This document shows, one piece after another, positions 17,215-26,709 of a stretch of DNA of 64,000 nucleotides. The stretch comes from Bacillota bacterium (lineage in GTDB: Bacteria; Eremiobacterota; SpSt-956; JAKJGF01), in contig JAKPQU010000630.1 in NCBI GenBank assembly GCA_029555925.1, positions 1 to 64,000 of the forward strand. Reading direction: 5' to 3'. The position numbers were made by a program, and so were the translations under genes. Under the pieces are notes generated by a model that saw nothing but the letters and a program-made list of their open reading frames with translations, searched no databases and was not told the DNA's origin. Positions within the stretch are counted from its first letter, which is position 1; each line of letters opens with the position of its first letter.

Positions 17215-18087
17215 TTGAATTCTCCTAATAACACAATCGAACAAGATAACAAAAATAGTTTTCCTGAAGATAACAGTGAAGGTACTGTTATAGAAAAAAA
17301 AGCTCATATCCGCATAAGAGGTTCTATGAGAACCGATGTAGGGAAAGTACGCGACTTAAATCAGGATAGTATGCTTACAATGCAGCTTACTATGAATGAA
17401 TGTTCCGAATTTATTCAACCCCGTTTATTTATAGTAGCAGATGGCATGGGAGGTATGTCTGACGGAGAAGTAGCTAGTTCTATGGCTATAAGATATGTGG
17501 CTGAAAAAGCTTCAGAGAGCCTTCTTGATAGATCATGCAATTTTCCTATCGATGCAAAAATTCTGTCGAGAGCACTTGAATATGCCAATGAAAAAGTTTA
17601 TAACTATGCCCATGAAGATCCTTCCAGGGAAGGCATGGGGTCAACCATAACAGCTGCTCTCCTTATAGGTAACAGATTACTTGTAGGCCACGTGGGAGAT
17701 ACAAGAGCCTATATTATTAACACAGAAGAGATAAGGCAAATAACAGAGGATCATTCCCTTGTAACACGTCTGCTGAAAATGGGACAGCTTACGCCGGAAC
17801 AGGCACAGAACTATCCTCATAAAAACCTTATCTACAGAAGTCTTGGCCCCAACCATCCTGTAGAAATCGCCACCTACGAAGAACTTCTTAAACCAGGGGA
17901 TATTGTTTTAATCTGTTGTGATGGTCTGTGGGATTATTTTCCCAATGAAGAACTTCAGTCCATAGTGACATCTTCCACTGATTTTGATAAAATTACAGCA
18001 CAACTGGTAGATCTGGCAAACGAAAGAGGGGGGAAAGATAATATAACAGTAATTATCTTTCAGCTCGTCTGTATTAATAAAGAGTGA
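17215..18087 (+). CDS. PP2C-family Ser/Thr protein phosphatase
   Basis: All PP2C motifs are present: a TDVGKVRDLNQDS start, VADGMGGMSDGE with metal-binding Asp, GSTITAALL, GHVGDTRAY, EDHSL, CCDGLWDY and GGKDNITVI. Bacterial members (PrpC/Stp) reverse phosphorylation by Hanks-type kinases; two such kinases are encoded in this window. The longest frame begins at a TTG directly after an in-frame stop, with no SD. The ATG at 17326 follows AAGAGG and gives MRTDVGKVRDLNQDS, exactly where the family usually begins, so it is the likelier start (253 residues). The 37 residues before it are polar and low-complexity. Confidence 0.92.
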   Translation: MNSPNNTIEQDNKNSFPEDNSEGTVIEKKAHIRIRGSMRTDVGKVRDLNQDSMLTMQLTMNECSEFIQPRLFIVADGMGGMSDGEVASSMAIRYVAEKASESLLDRSCNFPIDAKILSRALEYANEKVYNYAHEDPSREGMGSTITAALLIGNRLLVGHVGDTRAYIINTEEIRQITEDHSLVTRLLKMGQLTPEQAQNYPHKNLIYRSLGPNHPVEIATYEELLKPGDIVLICCDGLWDYFPNEELQSIVTSSTDFDKITAQLVDLANERGGKDNITVIIFQLVCINKE

Positions 18088-18172
18088 GTCGCGAGTCGTG
18101 AGTCTTGAAGGGTGAAAAGTAAAAAGTGAAGAGGTAATTTACGCATCACGCATCACGCATCACGATTACAGG
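18085..18172. repeat. Composite heptamer array
   Basis: GTGAGTC and GTGAAAA units meet inverted GCATCAC units. The array starts inside the stop codon region of the PP2C gene. Confidence 0.75.
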
Positions 18173-18205
18173 GACTGTAAAGAAATAATGTCCTTCAATT
18201 TTTGG

Positions 18206-18236
18206 GTGTCGGGTTAGAATCTTTAAAACCCGGCAC
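18206..18236. other. Hairpin GTGTCGGGTT / AACCCGGCAC
   Basis: A ten-base stem with a single G-T pair encloses an 11-base loop. No U-tract follows. It is an isolated structured spot in the gap after the PP2C gene; its role is unknown. Confidence 0.4.
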
Positions 18237-18298
18237 GTGATTTATAAAAAATGGAAAATTTTAAGGAATGGCAGTTAAATAAATGTCTCAAATATATT

Positions 18299-18336
18299 AA
18301 TCGTGACGCGTAACGCGTAACGCGTGACGCGAGGAA
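18299..18336. repeat. GTRACGC heptamer array
   Basis: A pure run of CGTGACG and CGTAACG units (four to five copies) in otherwise AT-rich DNA. Confidence 0.75.
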
Positions 18337-18370
18337 AGAGACAATTAATAAATTTTCATTCCTAATTAAG

Positions 18371-18405
18371 CAAACAGTGAGTTAGAAGAGTAAACTCACT
18401 GTTTG
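18371..18405. terminator. Hairpin terminator at the end of the IMPase-family gene
   Basis: A perfect 13-bp stem (CAAACAGTGAGTT with its complement at 18393-18405) spans the stop codon of the minus-strand gene. The plus-strand side is followed by TTATTATTTTC, so it would work best for plus-strand transcripts coming from the PP2C side. Confidence 0.55.
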
Positions 18406-19169
18406 TTATTATTTTCTGTAAGTAACGTGAATAACTCTTCAAAATTATCTTTCCCGGAAAGAAGAGCTTCTTTTTTTGCCTTATCACAGGAACAGAGTTC
18501 ATGCCAGTCAATTTCGGTTTTATCCATAAAAGCCATTTTTCCTCCTGCAGCTCTGCAGATAGCCCATCCTGCTGCAATATCCCATATATGACCTCTCATT
18601 ACGGCTCCTATGGCTGCATTTCTCGCTACATAACACATATGGGCAGCAATACTGCCCATAGATCTGGTTTTACCGGGAAATTTCCTCAAATCAAAAGCAC
18701 GATGGGCATAGGAAGGAACGGCAAGAAAAGAATTTTCATCTATCACAGCATGAGAAATATTTAATTTCTGCTCCCCTGAATATGAATGGTTGCCATCGGA
18801 ATAATAAAGCTCACCTGTAACAGGCATGTAAAACGCTCCGTAAAGAGGTATATAATTTACGAGAACCCCTATGGAAATACCCCATACAGGAAGACCGCTG
18901 GAAAAAGAGGCAGTTCCATCAAGAGGATCAACAGCCCATATAACATGATCTGTTTTCAAAACAGGCTTCCGTGACATTTCTTCACTTAAAATAATATGAG
19001 AAGGATATTTTTCACAGATTTTATCTGTTATAAATTTATCCAAAAATAAATCAGCCTCTGTTACAGGAGTCTTATCAGGCTTTTCACAAGGCTGTACCCT
19101 ACCAAAATAAGTCAGGGCTATTTTGCCGGACTCTATGGTTAAATCTTTAAGGAAATTTATATCTACCAT
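18396..19169 (-). CDS. Inositol monophosphatase family protein
   Basis: The lithium-sensitive phosphatase motifs are present: ILSEEMS, the metal site WAVDPLDGTASFSSGLP, and the second motif WDIAAGWAICRAAGG. Members hydrolyse inositol phosphate, histidinol phosphate, fructose bisphosphate or PAP, and the sequence alone does not settle which. The open frame extends to 19217, but its first 16 residues (ending ASRITHHDII) are translated heptamer repeat. The family-like start is the Met of MVDINFLKDL at 19169, giving 257 residues. No SD is visible. The gene is followed, across a repeat, by the PstS-like gene in the same direction. Confidence 0.88.
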   Translation of the reverse strand: MVDINFLKDLTIESGKIALTYFGRVQPCEKPDKTPVTEADLFLDKFITDKICEKYPSHIILSEEMSRKPVLKTDHVIWAVDPLDGTASFSSGLPVWGISIGVLVNYIPLYGAFYMPVTGELYYSDGNHSYSGEQKLNISHAVIDENSFLAVPSYAHRAFDLRKFPGKTRSMGSIAAHMCYVARNAAIGAVMRGHIWDIAAGWAICRAAGGKMAFMDKTEIDWHELCSCDKAKKEALLSGKDNFEELFTLLTENNNKQ

Positions 19170-19176
19170 AATTATA

Positions 19177-19241
19177 TCGTGATGAGTGATGCGTGATGCG
19201 TAAATTTCACCCTTCACCCTTCATTTTTCACTTTTCACTAT
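19177..19241. repeat. Composite heptamer array
   Basis: GTGATGC units and inverted TTTCAC/CCTTCAC units lie between the PstS-like and IMPase-family genes. In one frame they create a false N-terminal extension of the latter. Confidence 0.7.
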
Positions 19242-20135
19242 CTAAATATACTCAAACAGTGTTTCTCTCTGTTCACCTTTGTTTGGAACGGGAACGAATC
19301 CGTTTTTCTTTGCTATATCAGCCCCCTGGTCACTGTATATAAAATCTATAAAATCTCTGAGAGGCTTTTTGGCATATTTACTTATATACATATAATAAGG
19401 GCGAAGAACAGGATATTTACCTGTCTGAGCATTTTCTACCGAAGGTATAAGATATTCACCGTCCTTTTCTTTGGACACAGCAAGAGCTTTTGTGCTCTTA
19501 TCCTGGTAGTTCATAAAGAAATATCCTATGGCATTTTTATTCTGTGCAATTTCTTTGACTATGTCTTCAGGTGTTTTAAGGACTTTGATATTGGCAGGAA
19601 GTTTATTCATATCAACATTCTTGCTTATATCTATAAATTTTTCAAGAAAATAATCATATTCTCCCTGGGGAATTTCTCTGTATAGAACTGCAATCTCTCC
19701 GTCTTCTCCTCCGACATCCTTCCAGTTTGTAATTTTACCGGAAAAAATACCTTTAATCTGTTCCTTATCCAGCTTTTCAACTTTATTACCGGGATTCACA
19801 GCCACACAGTAAATATTAAAGCCCACATAAAATTCACCGACATCAATATTCTTTTCCTTTGCTTTTAATATCTCTTCAGTGCTTATTTTTCTTGAAGACT
19901 CGGCAATATCCACCTTACCTTCAAGAAAATCTTCTATACCTTTTTTACTTCCTGTTGATAGAATTTCAATCTTTGTACCGGTATTTTCTTTCATGTAAGC
20001 TTCCGCCCAGGCTTTGCTGAGCTCACTTATACTAGTAGAACCGCCTATGAGTATATCCCTTTCGTTCCCCACATCTGTCTGACATCCGGAAAAAAGGAAA
20101 GAGAAAATCAGTAATAATAAATATAACATACGCAT
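19242..20135 (-). CDS. pstS: PstS-like phosphate-binding lipoprotein
   Basis: A lipoprotein signal (MRMLYLLLLIFSFLFSGC) leads into a type-2 periplasmic binding protein with the PstS-like segments ILIGGSTSISELSKAW, a SRKISTEE loop, a KITNWKDVGG motif and an AIGYFFMNY hinge. Such proteins bind phosphate for the PstCAB transporter. No pstC, pstA or pstB is nearby, so it may feed a distant transporter or act as a phosphate sensor. The frame extends seven codons further to 20156, but AAAGAGGT lies ten bases before the ATG at 20135, which also gives the cleaner lipoprotein signal. Confidence 0.85.
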   Translation of the reverse strand: MRMLYLLLLIFSFLFSGCQTDVGNERDILIGGSTSISELSKAWAEAYMKENTGTKIEILSTGSKKGIEDFLEGKVDIAESSRKISTEEILKAKEKNIDVGEFYVGFNIYCVAVNPGNKVEKLDKEQIKGIFSGKITNWKDVGGEDGEIAVLYREIPQGEYDYFLEKFIDISKNVDMNKLPANIKVLKTPEDIVKEIAQNKNAIGYFFMNYQDKSTKALAVSKEKDGEYLIPSVENAQTGKYPVLRPYYMYISKYAKKPLRDFIDFIYSDQGADIAKKNGFVPVPNKGEQRETLFEYI

Positions 20136-20250
20136 AAAAATAAATACCTCTTTCATAAATAAATTTTGTATAAAAACAGCATATAATTTATAGTGCCACC
20201 CGTCTATAAATAACCTTTATGTCACTATAAATGTTTAAAATAAAATAATA

Positions 20251-20471
20251 ATGACCCGAGCATAAACATATAAATAAAAGTTTTCCTCCCGTTACGCGTT
20301 ACGAGAGCATGTATGTATTATAGTGTATTTCATAACTTATTAGAATTTAAATCTTCGTGAAGCGTAACGCTTGACGCATGACGGGTTTAATCCCCGCGCA
20401 TACGCATTACGCATTACGAGGTCATTATTTATGGATAGTTATGAAACTAACTATATTTATGCTCACCTCAG
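20251..20471. repeat. Family A element, copy 4, nested with family B copy 1
   Basis: Degenerate outer ends (TGACCCGAGCATAA at the left, TTATGCTCACCTCAG at the right) frame a heptamer core with TCCTCCCG. Inserted into it is the family B unit at 20343-20459, which ends GATAGTTATGAAACTAACTA. With its flanks it accounts for most of the 596-base gap before the CsgG/FlgO-TPR gene. Confidence 0.6.
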
Positions 20472-20588
20472 CAATATAAATTTTCTTACTTTTATAATTA
20501 TCTCAAAAACAAATAGTTTGTCAAGCATATTAAAGGATTTACATAGAACTTTTTTATTATGTGATTTATGGTTTATTTATGTGACTTA

Positions 20589-20597
20589 TGGTATAAT
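20589..20597 (+). promoter_or_regulatory. Extended -10 promoter for the CsgG-TPR gene
   Basis: TGGTATAAT matches an extended -10 (TGnTATAAT). It lies about 135 bases before the start codon, upstream of a long hairpin leader. The -35 region is poor. Confidence 0.45.
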
Positions 20598-20631
20598 ATA
20601 GAAACCTTTATATATAAAAAAACTGATTTCA

Positions 20632-20685
20632 ATCACAACCGTAAAGAAAAATCTATATTTTCCTTTACGAGTTGCCGGTTGTGAT
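20632..20685 (+). promoter_or_regulatory. Structured leader hairpin upstream of the CsgG-TPR gene
   Basis: A perfect ten-base outer stem (ATCACAACCG with CGGTTGTGAT) and an inner stem (GTAAAG with CTTTAC) form a long two-part hairpin in the presumed 5' leader, 46 bases before the start codon. There is no U-tract. It could control stability or translation, but nothing identifies it as a known riboswitch. Confidence 0.45.
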
Positions 20686-20731
20686 GGCTGTGTAATATTA
20701 TAATAATAAAGAGAGGAAGGAGTTTAATTTT

Positions 20732-22216
20732 ATGAAAAAAAGAGTATCCACATCTATATTATTTTTCTTTTTATTCGCAGGTTTATTATATTATTTCAAT
20801 ATCAAAGATATTAAAAAATTATGTTATGGCGCACAATTAAACGTACTTACAATCAATTCATTTAACCTTACCCCCGATATACCGGAAATAAGTTATATAG
20901 GCGCATCTTTTGCCGATATGACTGTAACAAGACTGTCACAGATAAAAAATATAAACCTCATAGAACGAAAATATCTGGAAAGAGCTAAAAAGAAACTTGG
21001 CATTAAACCGGGTGATGTAATTACAAAAGAAACAGCTGCCAGGATAGGTGATCTCCTGGATGCAGATCTGGTAGTTCTTGGAACAATACAGACACTTACG
21101 AAAGATAGTTTTAAAGTAGGTTCTCAAATACTGGATCTCCGAAAGGAAGATAAAAAAGAAGAAGTTTTTACCAGTGAGCCGGTAAATATCAAGGATGGAA
21201 TAGAAGGTATAGAGAAGAGCGAAAACATAGAGTCGGTAAACAGATTGCAGGGTGAAATAGCTCAGTTTATAACAAAATCCATACCTGTAACACTTACACA
21301 GGAACAGGTCAAAAAAGTAAATAAAGATTATACCAGATCGGGCTCTGCTTATGTCTGTTACGCCCGGGGACGTGAGTTTTATCTTAAATACAGAGATTCA
21401 GATAATGATAAAGCCATAGAATTCTTCAGGAAAGCCATAGAAATTGATCCGAATTATGCTCTTGCCCGTGCCGGCCTGGCTGACGCCATGGCTTACAAAG
21501 CTGCTTATTTTAAGACAGGTGATAGAAATTCTCTGTCTGATGCTTTAAAAGCAGCTACGGAAGCAGTCAACCTGGATTCTGACCTGCCTGAAGCCTATAA
21601 GAGTCTCGGCAATATATATACATTTCAGGGAATCATTGACTATGATAATAACAGAGAAGATAAAGCCGAAGAATTATGGGATAAAGGAATTGAGAATTAT
21701 AACATGGCACTGGAGTATAATAAATATTATGTAGAAGCTTACATAAATCTTGGCAGGATATATATATTCAAAAAAGACAGAAAAAAAGCTTTGAATTATT
21801 TTGAGAAAGCCTGTGACATAGCCGGCTCTACATCACCGGAGGCAACATTTTTTCTGGGACACACATATGCGATAGAAGGGAATTGTAAAGATGCCATCGA
21901 GAGGTTTAAAAAAGTAATCGCCCTGTCAGAGGATATAAACACACCGGACAGTCCTTTCGTAATAGAATCACATATATATCTCGGTTTATGTTATGCAGAA
22001 ATGAATAGTTATGACATTTCCCTTGAAGAAATTGAGAAGGCAAAAGAGATAGATCCGCAATACTATCTTATTTACTACGGGCTCGGACGTATTTATGCAA
22101 AGAAAGGAGAATATAATAAGGCAAAAGAAGCATTTGAAATTTATCTCACAAAAAAACCTGAAGGGAAACTTGCTAAAGAAATCAGAGAATTACTGAAAAA
22201 GATCAATGAAGAATAA
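20732..22216 (+). CDS. CsgG/FlgO-like N-domain plus TPR protein
   Basis: A signal sequence or anchor (VSTSILFFFLFAGLLYYF) precedes a CsgG/FlgO-type alpha-beta domain at about 35-150 (VLTINSF..., TRLSQIKNINLIERKYLERAKKKL, DLLDADLVVLGTI). From about residue 215 to the end there are six or more TPRs (for example DKAIEFFRKAIEIDPNYALARAGLADAM). Proteins of this plan sit in the cell envelope and act as assembly platforms. SD AGGAAGGAG precedes the ATG. The NHL lipoprotein starts 18 bases after its stop, so the two are probably cotranscribed. Confidence 0.82.
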   Translation: MKKRVSTSILFFFLFAGLLYYFNIKDIKKLCYGAQLNVLTINSFNLTPDIPEISYIGASFADMTVTRLSQIKNINLIERKYLERAKKKLGIKPGDVITKETAARIGDLLDADLVVLGTIQTLTKDSFKVGSQILDLRKEDKKEEVFTSEPVNIKDGIEGIEKSENIESVNRLQGEIAQFITKSIPVTLTQEQVKKVNKDYTRSGSAYVCYARGREFYLKYRDSDNDKAIEFFRKAIEIDPNYALARAGLADAMAYKAAYFKTGDRNSLSDALKAATEAVNLDSDLPEAYKSLGNIYTFQGIIDYDNNREDKAEELWDKGIENYNMALEYNKYYVEAYINLGRIYIFKKDRKKALNYFEKACDIAGSTSPEATFFLGHTYAIEGNCKDAIERFKKVIALSEDINTPDSPFVIESHIYLGLCYAEMNSYDISLEEIEKAKEIDPQYYLIYYGLGRIYAKKGEYNKAKEAFEIYLTKKPEGKLAKEIRELLKKINEE

Positions 22217-22234
22217 TAAGAAAGGGGCAAATCA

Positions 22235-24214
22235 ATGAAATTAAAAAAAATCGTAACACCAATTCTGATATTCATAACGGGAATAATTATGATTACAACA
22301 CTATCCGGCTGCGGTGCTCTCGTCGGTCTTATAGCTTCCGTTTTTAGTTCCGAAGCAGGTTTTGCCTGTATACCTCTTCTTTCAGATGAAAAAATTTCAT
22401 CATCTCAGACAGATACTTCAGGTATGATAATCATAAAAGATGATCCTTCAAAAATTAACTGGCAGGGAATTAAATATGCCCCGCTGAACGGTGTTAATGT
22501 TCATCTGGAAGGTACGGATAAAATAGCAGTAACAGATGAAAAAGGTTATTTTTTATTCAGTGACATACCTGACGGAATGAGAAAACTTACTGCAGAAAAA
22601 TCAGGATATATATCAGTTATCCAAGAGGTTCCCATAGGTAAACCTGAAGCTGAAAGCACCATACCCGATCAATTCTTTATCTCTCCTTCTAAAGACAACC
22701 AGCTCACTATTATTCAAAAGTCATCCCATCAGTTTTATTGCTACGGGAAAACAGGAGATGCAGTTATGGAAACAGATGATGTTACCTGGAAAATATATTC
22801 ATCCGGACGGGGGGAAGAAAATTTAATCGGTGTTATTGATAACAATACAGGATTAATCTGGCATATTAGCAATAAAAATGAGCAGGGAGAGGATAAATAT
22901 ATTACTATAGATCAGAAAAGCGGTTTATTGACTTCAATAACCAGTGAACTGCACAATGTAATACCTGAAGAAGCAAGACCCGGTATTATCCTCAACGGCA
23001 CATATCCTCTTTTTGTAGAAATAGAATGTTATATGAATAAAGCTCCCGAGAAAAAGGCTAACAGTCTCGTAGTTATAGCTCCTGAAAGCGGTTCTTTAGA
23101 GGGAACTGTATATGCAGATTACAAACCTGTATCAGGTGTAAAAATTGAAATCACAGGTACCTCCTTTTTTACAGTGACAGACGGCAAGGGACATTATTTT
23201 TTACCTGAAGTGCCGGCAGGCTCCGCAACAGTTGTTGCCCAGTATCAGAGTCAGAGTGCTTCCACTATAACAAAAATAAATCCCGGTACCACAACAACAC
23301 AGGATATTAATCTCACATCTTCTCCAGGTTCGACATTTATATACCGCGGAACTATAGGAGAAAGTACTGTATCCGGTAGTGATAATAATCATCTGAACAG
23401 ACCGGAAGGGCTCGCAATCGACAGTTCTGGTAATCTTTATATATCAGATGCATTTAATAACAGAATACAGAAATTTGATATAAATAATAACTATATAGGT
23501 ACGTTAAACAGTGCGGAAGGAGTAAGCATATATAATCCGTCAGGACTTACCGTAGACTCTCAAGACAATCTCTATGTATCGGACGGGCCTAACGACAGGA
23601 TTATAGTATTTGATAAAAACGGGAATGTTATCCGTGTATTAAAAAGTAAGAACGGGCAGCTTTTCAATGAACCTCTTGATGTGGCAGTAGATTCTTCCGG
23701 CAATATATTTATAAGTGACTATAGAAATTTCCGTATAAGTAAAGTAGATTCTGGAGATAACCTTTTACAGACAATAGGTTCATCAAATCCGAATGACCCT
23801 GGTTATTATTTCGGTTCCTTTGCTCCTGACGGTCTGGCAATTGATAAAAATGATAATATATATACCGGTGACAGTTATCAAAATCACAGGGTTCAAATAT
23901 ACGATTCCTCCGGTAAATATATAGCAACAATAGGTGAGCTTGGAAAAATAGGCAGTGATGATTATCATTTTTACAGGCCCGGAGATATAGCTTTTGACAG
24001 TAATGAAAATATCTTCATAACAGATACCGGCAACCACAGAGTTCAGGTATATGACCGTAACAGAAAACATATAGATACTGCAGGTGTAGCAGGTATAGCA
24101 GGAAATACAAATGATAAATTTAATACACCTCTCGGTGTGGCCATAAACCCTGTTAACGGTAAAATCTATATTGCAGATACTTTCAATCACAGGGTTCAAA
24201 TCTTTACAAGATAA
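22235..24214 (+). CDS. Lipoprotein with carboxypeptidase-like and NHL repeat domains
   Basis: A lipobox signal (IIMITTLSGC) is followed by two carboxypeptidase-regulatory-like beta-sandwiches (near 75-105 and 285-335: VSGVKIEITGTSFFTVTDGKGHYFLPEVPAG). About six NHL blades then form a beta propeller from about 385 to the end (repeated RPEGLAIDSSGNLYISDAFNNRIQKFD). It is likely an outer-surface or periplasmic adhesive or binding protein; no enzyme motif is seen. SD AAGGGGC. A hairpin terminator begins seven bases after the stop. Confidence 0.85.
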   Translation: MKLKKIVTPILIFITGIIMITTLSGCGALVGLIASVFSSEAGFACIPLLSDEKISSSQTDTSGMIIIKDDPSKINWQGIKYAPLNGVNVHLEGTDKIAVTDEKGYFLFSDIPDGMRKLTAEKSGYISVIQEVPIGKPEAESTIPDQFFISPSKDNQLTIIQKSSHQFYCYGKTGDAVMETDDVTWKIYSSGRGEENLIGVIDNNTGLIWHISNKNEQGEDKYITIDQKSGLLTSITSELHNVIPEEARPGIILNGTYPLFVEIECYMNKAPEKKANSLVVIAPESGSLEGTVYADYKPVSGVKIEITGTSFFTVTDGKGHYFLPEVPAGSATVVAQYQSQSASTITKINPGTTTTQDINLTSSPGSTFIYRGTIGESTVSGSDNNHLNRPEGLAIDSSGNLYISDAFNNRIQKFDINNNYIGTLNSAEGVSIYNPSGLTVDSQDNLYVSDGPNDRIIVFDKNGNVIRVLKSKNGQLFNEPLDVAVDSSGNIFISDYRNFRISKVDSGDNLLQTIGSSNPNDPGYYFGSFAPDGLAIDKNDNIYTGDSYQNHRVQIYDSSGKYIATIGELGKIGSDDYHFYRPGDIAFDSNENIFITDTGNHRVQVYDRNRKHIDTAGVAGIAGNTNDKFNTPLGVAINPVNGKIYIADTFNHRVQIFTR

Positions 24215-24220
24215 GGAGAA

Positions 24221-24264
24221 AAGAGTAACGTGTGATATTTCATACGTTACTCTTATTTTATTTT
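24221..24264 (+). terminator. Rho-independent terminator after the NHL lipoprotein
   Basis: An 11-bp perfect stem (AAGAGTAACGT, 24221-24231, with 24244-24254) and a 12-base loop are followed by ATTTTATTTT. It sits directly before the WD40 start codon, so it may also attenuate read-through into that gene. Confidence 0.8.
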
Positions 24265-26709
24265 ATGAACAAAATCCTGCTCTTTACGGGGATCCTTGTT
24301 TTATACGTTATTTCAATTTCATCCGGTCAGGAACTTGAACTTGTAACACAGTCAGGCCATTCCGATACTGTATGGGTATGTTCTTTCAGCCATGACAGCA
24401 GATTTCTGGCAAGCGGAAGTATTGACGGAACAGTAAAACTATGGGATGTAAAAACCGGCAAAGAACTTAAAACTTTCTGCGGAAATTCCGAAGGTATTCT
24501 TTCTCTCTGTTTCAGTCCTGACGACACTATGCTTGCAGGGGGAAGTTCTTCAGGTTCAATAACACTGTGGTCTGTCACAGACAGAACTGTAATCTGGGAA
24601 ATAAAAAAACCTGGTACAGTAACAGAATGTATTTCCTTTAGCTATGATGGCAAATTACTTGCTCTGGGAGGAGCTAAAAATGGTAGCATAAATATTTTAG
24701 ATACAGAAACCGGTAAAGAGGTTTTTACGATTACCGGTCATTCCGGAGCAGTATTATCATTAATATTTTTTCGGAAAGAAAAAAAACTGGCAAGTGCAGG
24801 CAAAGACGGAACAATAAGATTATGGGATTTAAATAATAAGGTAAAAGAAATATCTGTTTTTAACAGTCCTGTATGCTCAATTTCTTTAAGTTCAGATGAA
24901 AAATATCTTGCATGCGGAACTGAGGATAAAATGGTTAATATATGGGATATTGCTACAGGGCAGAAGGTCTATTCTCTTGCAGGCCATTCGGAACCGGTTC
25001 TGTCTGTTTCTTTCTCCCGTGACGGGAAAATGCTGGCCAGTGCGGGCCAGGATAAAAAAATTATACTGTGGGATACCCTGAGGGGCAGGGAAATATTTAA
25101 AGTCGAAGCATTTCCTTATCCTGTTGAGTCACTATGCTTCAGCCCTGACGGAATGACACTTGCAATCGCCTGTGACGATAACATGGTAAGACTGCTGGAT
25201 GTAAGTACAATAGACCCTCTGGGAGATATAAATTCACAGATAAGATATCTGAACGGGAAAGCCAATTACATATCATCGGTTACTTTCAGTCCTGACGGAA
25301 AAATCCTTGCCTGTATCATAAAAAGGTATATATTCAATCCTGACTATAACATATCGGGAAAATATAAATACGGAAAAGAAAAAACTTCTATCATGTTATG
25401 GGATTTACAAACAGGGAAAAGCCTTCCTCCTCTTGAAACAACAGACTTCACAGATCCTTACGGAGAAAATGAACTGACATATGGAATAATATTCAGCCAC
25501 AGGGGGAACATGCTGGCAGGAGCAGGTTCTTCTTCTGTTAAACTCTGGGATATAAAAACAGGTAAATTACTGAAAACCATAGAGGATAAAGAAAATTATA
25601 TTACTTCTGTTGCCCTTGCAGGCGATGACAGAATTGCCACAGCATGCGGAAACACAGTCAAGTTCTACGATCTTACCGGGAATAATATAGCACTGCTCGT
25701 AAAAAATCTTCCAAATATCGTAACATCTTTATCAATCAATAATAATATACTGGCTGCAGGCATGATGAGGAATGAATTATTCAGCACTGACAAAACAACA
25801 ATAAGTCTCCGGGACATAAAAACAGGAGAAGAGATAAATAATAAGGAAACAGGTGACAAAGAAAATTCCAACACATTTCTCACCTTCAGTACCGATGGGA
25901 AAATACTGGCAGCCGGTAATGATGACGGGAGAGTAATACTATGGGAAACGGAACAATGGAAAGAAATTTTACAGCTCGAGGGATTACCTCCTGTATCATT
26001 CAGCCCTGACGGGAACATTCTGGCATATTCTACCATAAATAATGGTATAAAACTACTGGATATAGCTACAGGGAAAGAAATTTTGACACTGAAGGGCCAC
26101 TCGAAAAAAATTAATTCTATTTCATGGTCACAGTCAGGAAAAATAATAGCAACAGGCGGAGATGATATGAAAATAAAACTGTGGGATACTATTTCCGGTA
26201 AAGAGTCAGGAACTATCATATCGACAGATGAATATGACTGGGCCATTATAAGAGAAGATGGCAGGTTTGACGCAACACTTAAAGGTATGAAATCAATACA
26301 TTTTGTCACAAAAAATATGCCAATAATGTTATTTCAGTTGAAGGATTGCTATTACGAACCGGGATTACTCGCAAAGATAACAGGATTTAACAGTGAACCT
26401 TTCAGAGAAATAATATCCCTGAAAGACCTGCATATTTTTCCTGAAATAAAAGTAGAACTTCCGGGGAAAGATAAAATCCTTACGGTAAAACTGTTTGATC
26501 AGGGAGGAGGCACAGGTAAAGTTCAAATATATCTGAATAATAAAGAAATAGGAACATATGAGGGTAAAAGTGTTATAAATATAGATCTTTCAGGTGTTCC
26601 TTTTTTGCAGGAAGGGAAAAATATCATTACAGTAATAGCCTGGAACAGAGAGGGTTATCTTTCTAACGGAGGAATCGAATTTCCATGGATAATGAATAAT
26701 GAGCGGTGA
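24265..26709 (+). CDS. Secreted WD40-repeat protein with caspase-type C-terminal linker
   Basis: A signal peptide (MNKILLFTGILVLYVISISSG) precedes about a dozen WD40 repeats (GHSDTVWVCSFSHDS...VKLWD), that is, one or two beta propellers over residues 30-660. The last about 130 residues (IIREDGRFDATLKG, CYYEPGLLAKITG, FDQGGGTGKVQIYLNNKEI) resemble the linker that joins WD40 propellers to a caspase-like peptidase in other bacteria. Here the protein stops before any peptidase domain. The frame could start at a GTG at 24232, but that codon is inside the terminator loop. ATG 24265 gives a clean signal peptide, though without an SD. Confidence 0.82.
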   Translation: MNKILLFTGILVLYVISISSGQELELVTQSGHSDTVWVCSFSHDSRFLASGSIDGTVKLWDVKTGKELKTFCGNSEGILSLCFSPDDTMLAGGSSSGSITLWSVTDRTVIWEIKKPGTVTECISFSYDGKLLALGGAKNGSINILDTETGKEVFTITGHSGAVLSLIFFRKEKKLASAGKDGTIRLWDLNNKVKEISVFNSPVCSISLSSDEKYLACGTEDKMVNIWDIATGQKVYSLAGHSEPVLSVSFSRDGKMLASAGQDKKIILWDTLRGREIFKVEAFPYPVESLCFSPDGMTLAIACDDNMVRLLDVSTIDPLGDINSQIRYLNGKANYISSVTFSPDGKILACIIKRYIFNPDYNISGKYKYGKEKTSIMLWDLQTGKSLPPLETTDFTDPYGENELTYGIIFSHRGNMLAGAGSSSVKLWDIKTGKLLKTIEDKENYITSVALAGDDRIATACGNTVKFYDLTGNNIALLVKNLPNIVTSLSINNNILAAGMMRNELFSTDKTTISLRDIKTGEEINNKETGDKENSNTFLTFSTDGKILAAGNDDGRVILWETEQWKEILQLEGLPPVSFSPDGNILAYSTINNGIKLLDIATGKEILTLKGHSKKINSISWSQSGKIIATGGDDMKIKLWDTISGKESGTIISTDEYDWAIIREDGRFDATLKGMKSIHFVTKNMPIMLFQLKDCYYEPGLLAKITGFNSEPFREIISLKDLHIFPEIKVELPGKDKILTVKLFDQGGGTGKVQIYLNNKEIGTYEGKSVINIDLSGVPFLQEGKNIITVIAWNREGYLSNGGIEFPWIMNNER

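Noticed and set aside
18206..18236. tRNA T-arm-like GGGTTAGAATC
   Set aside because: The hairpin does not have a five-base stem with a seven-base T loop, and no acceptor, D or anticodon arms can be drawn around it.
19170..19217. N-terminal extension MKGEIYASRITHH of the IMPase-family protein
   Set aside because: Encoded by heptamers; the same peptide begins the unrelated frame at 44072, so it is repeat DNA and not protein.
20371..20601. 76-residue plus-strand frame MTHDGFNPRAYALRITRS...
   Set aside because: It is translated from nested family A and B repeats, has no SD and has no protein-like composition.
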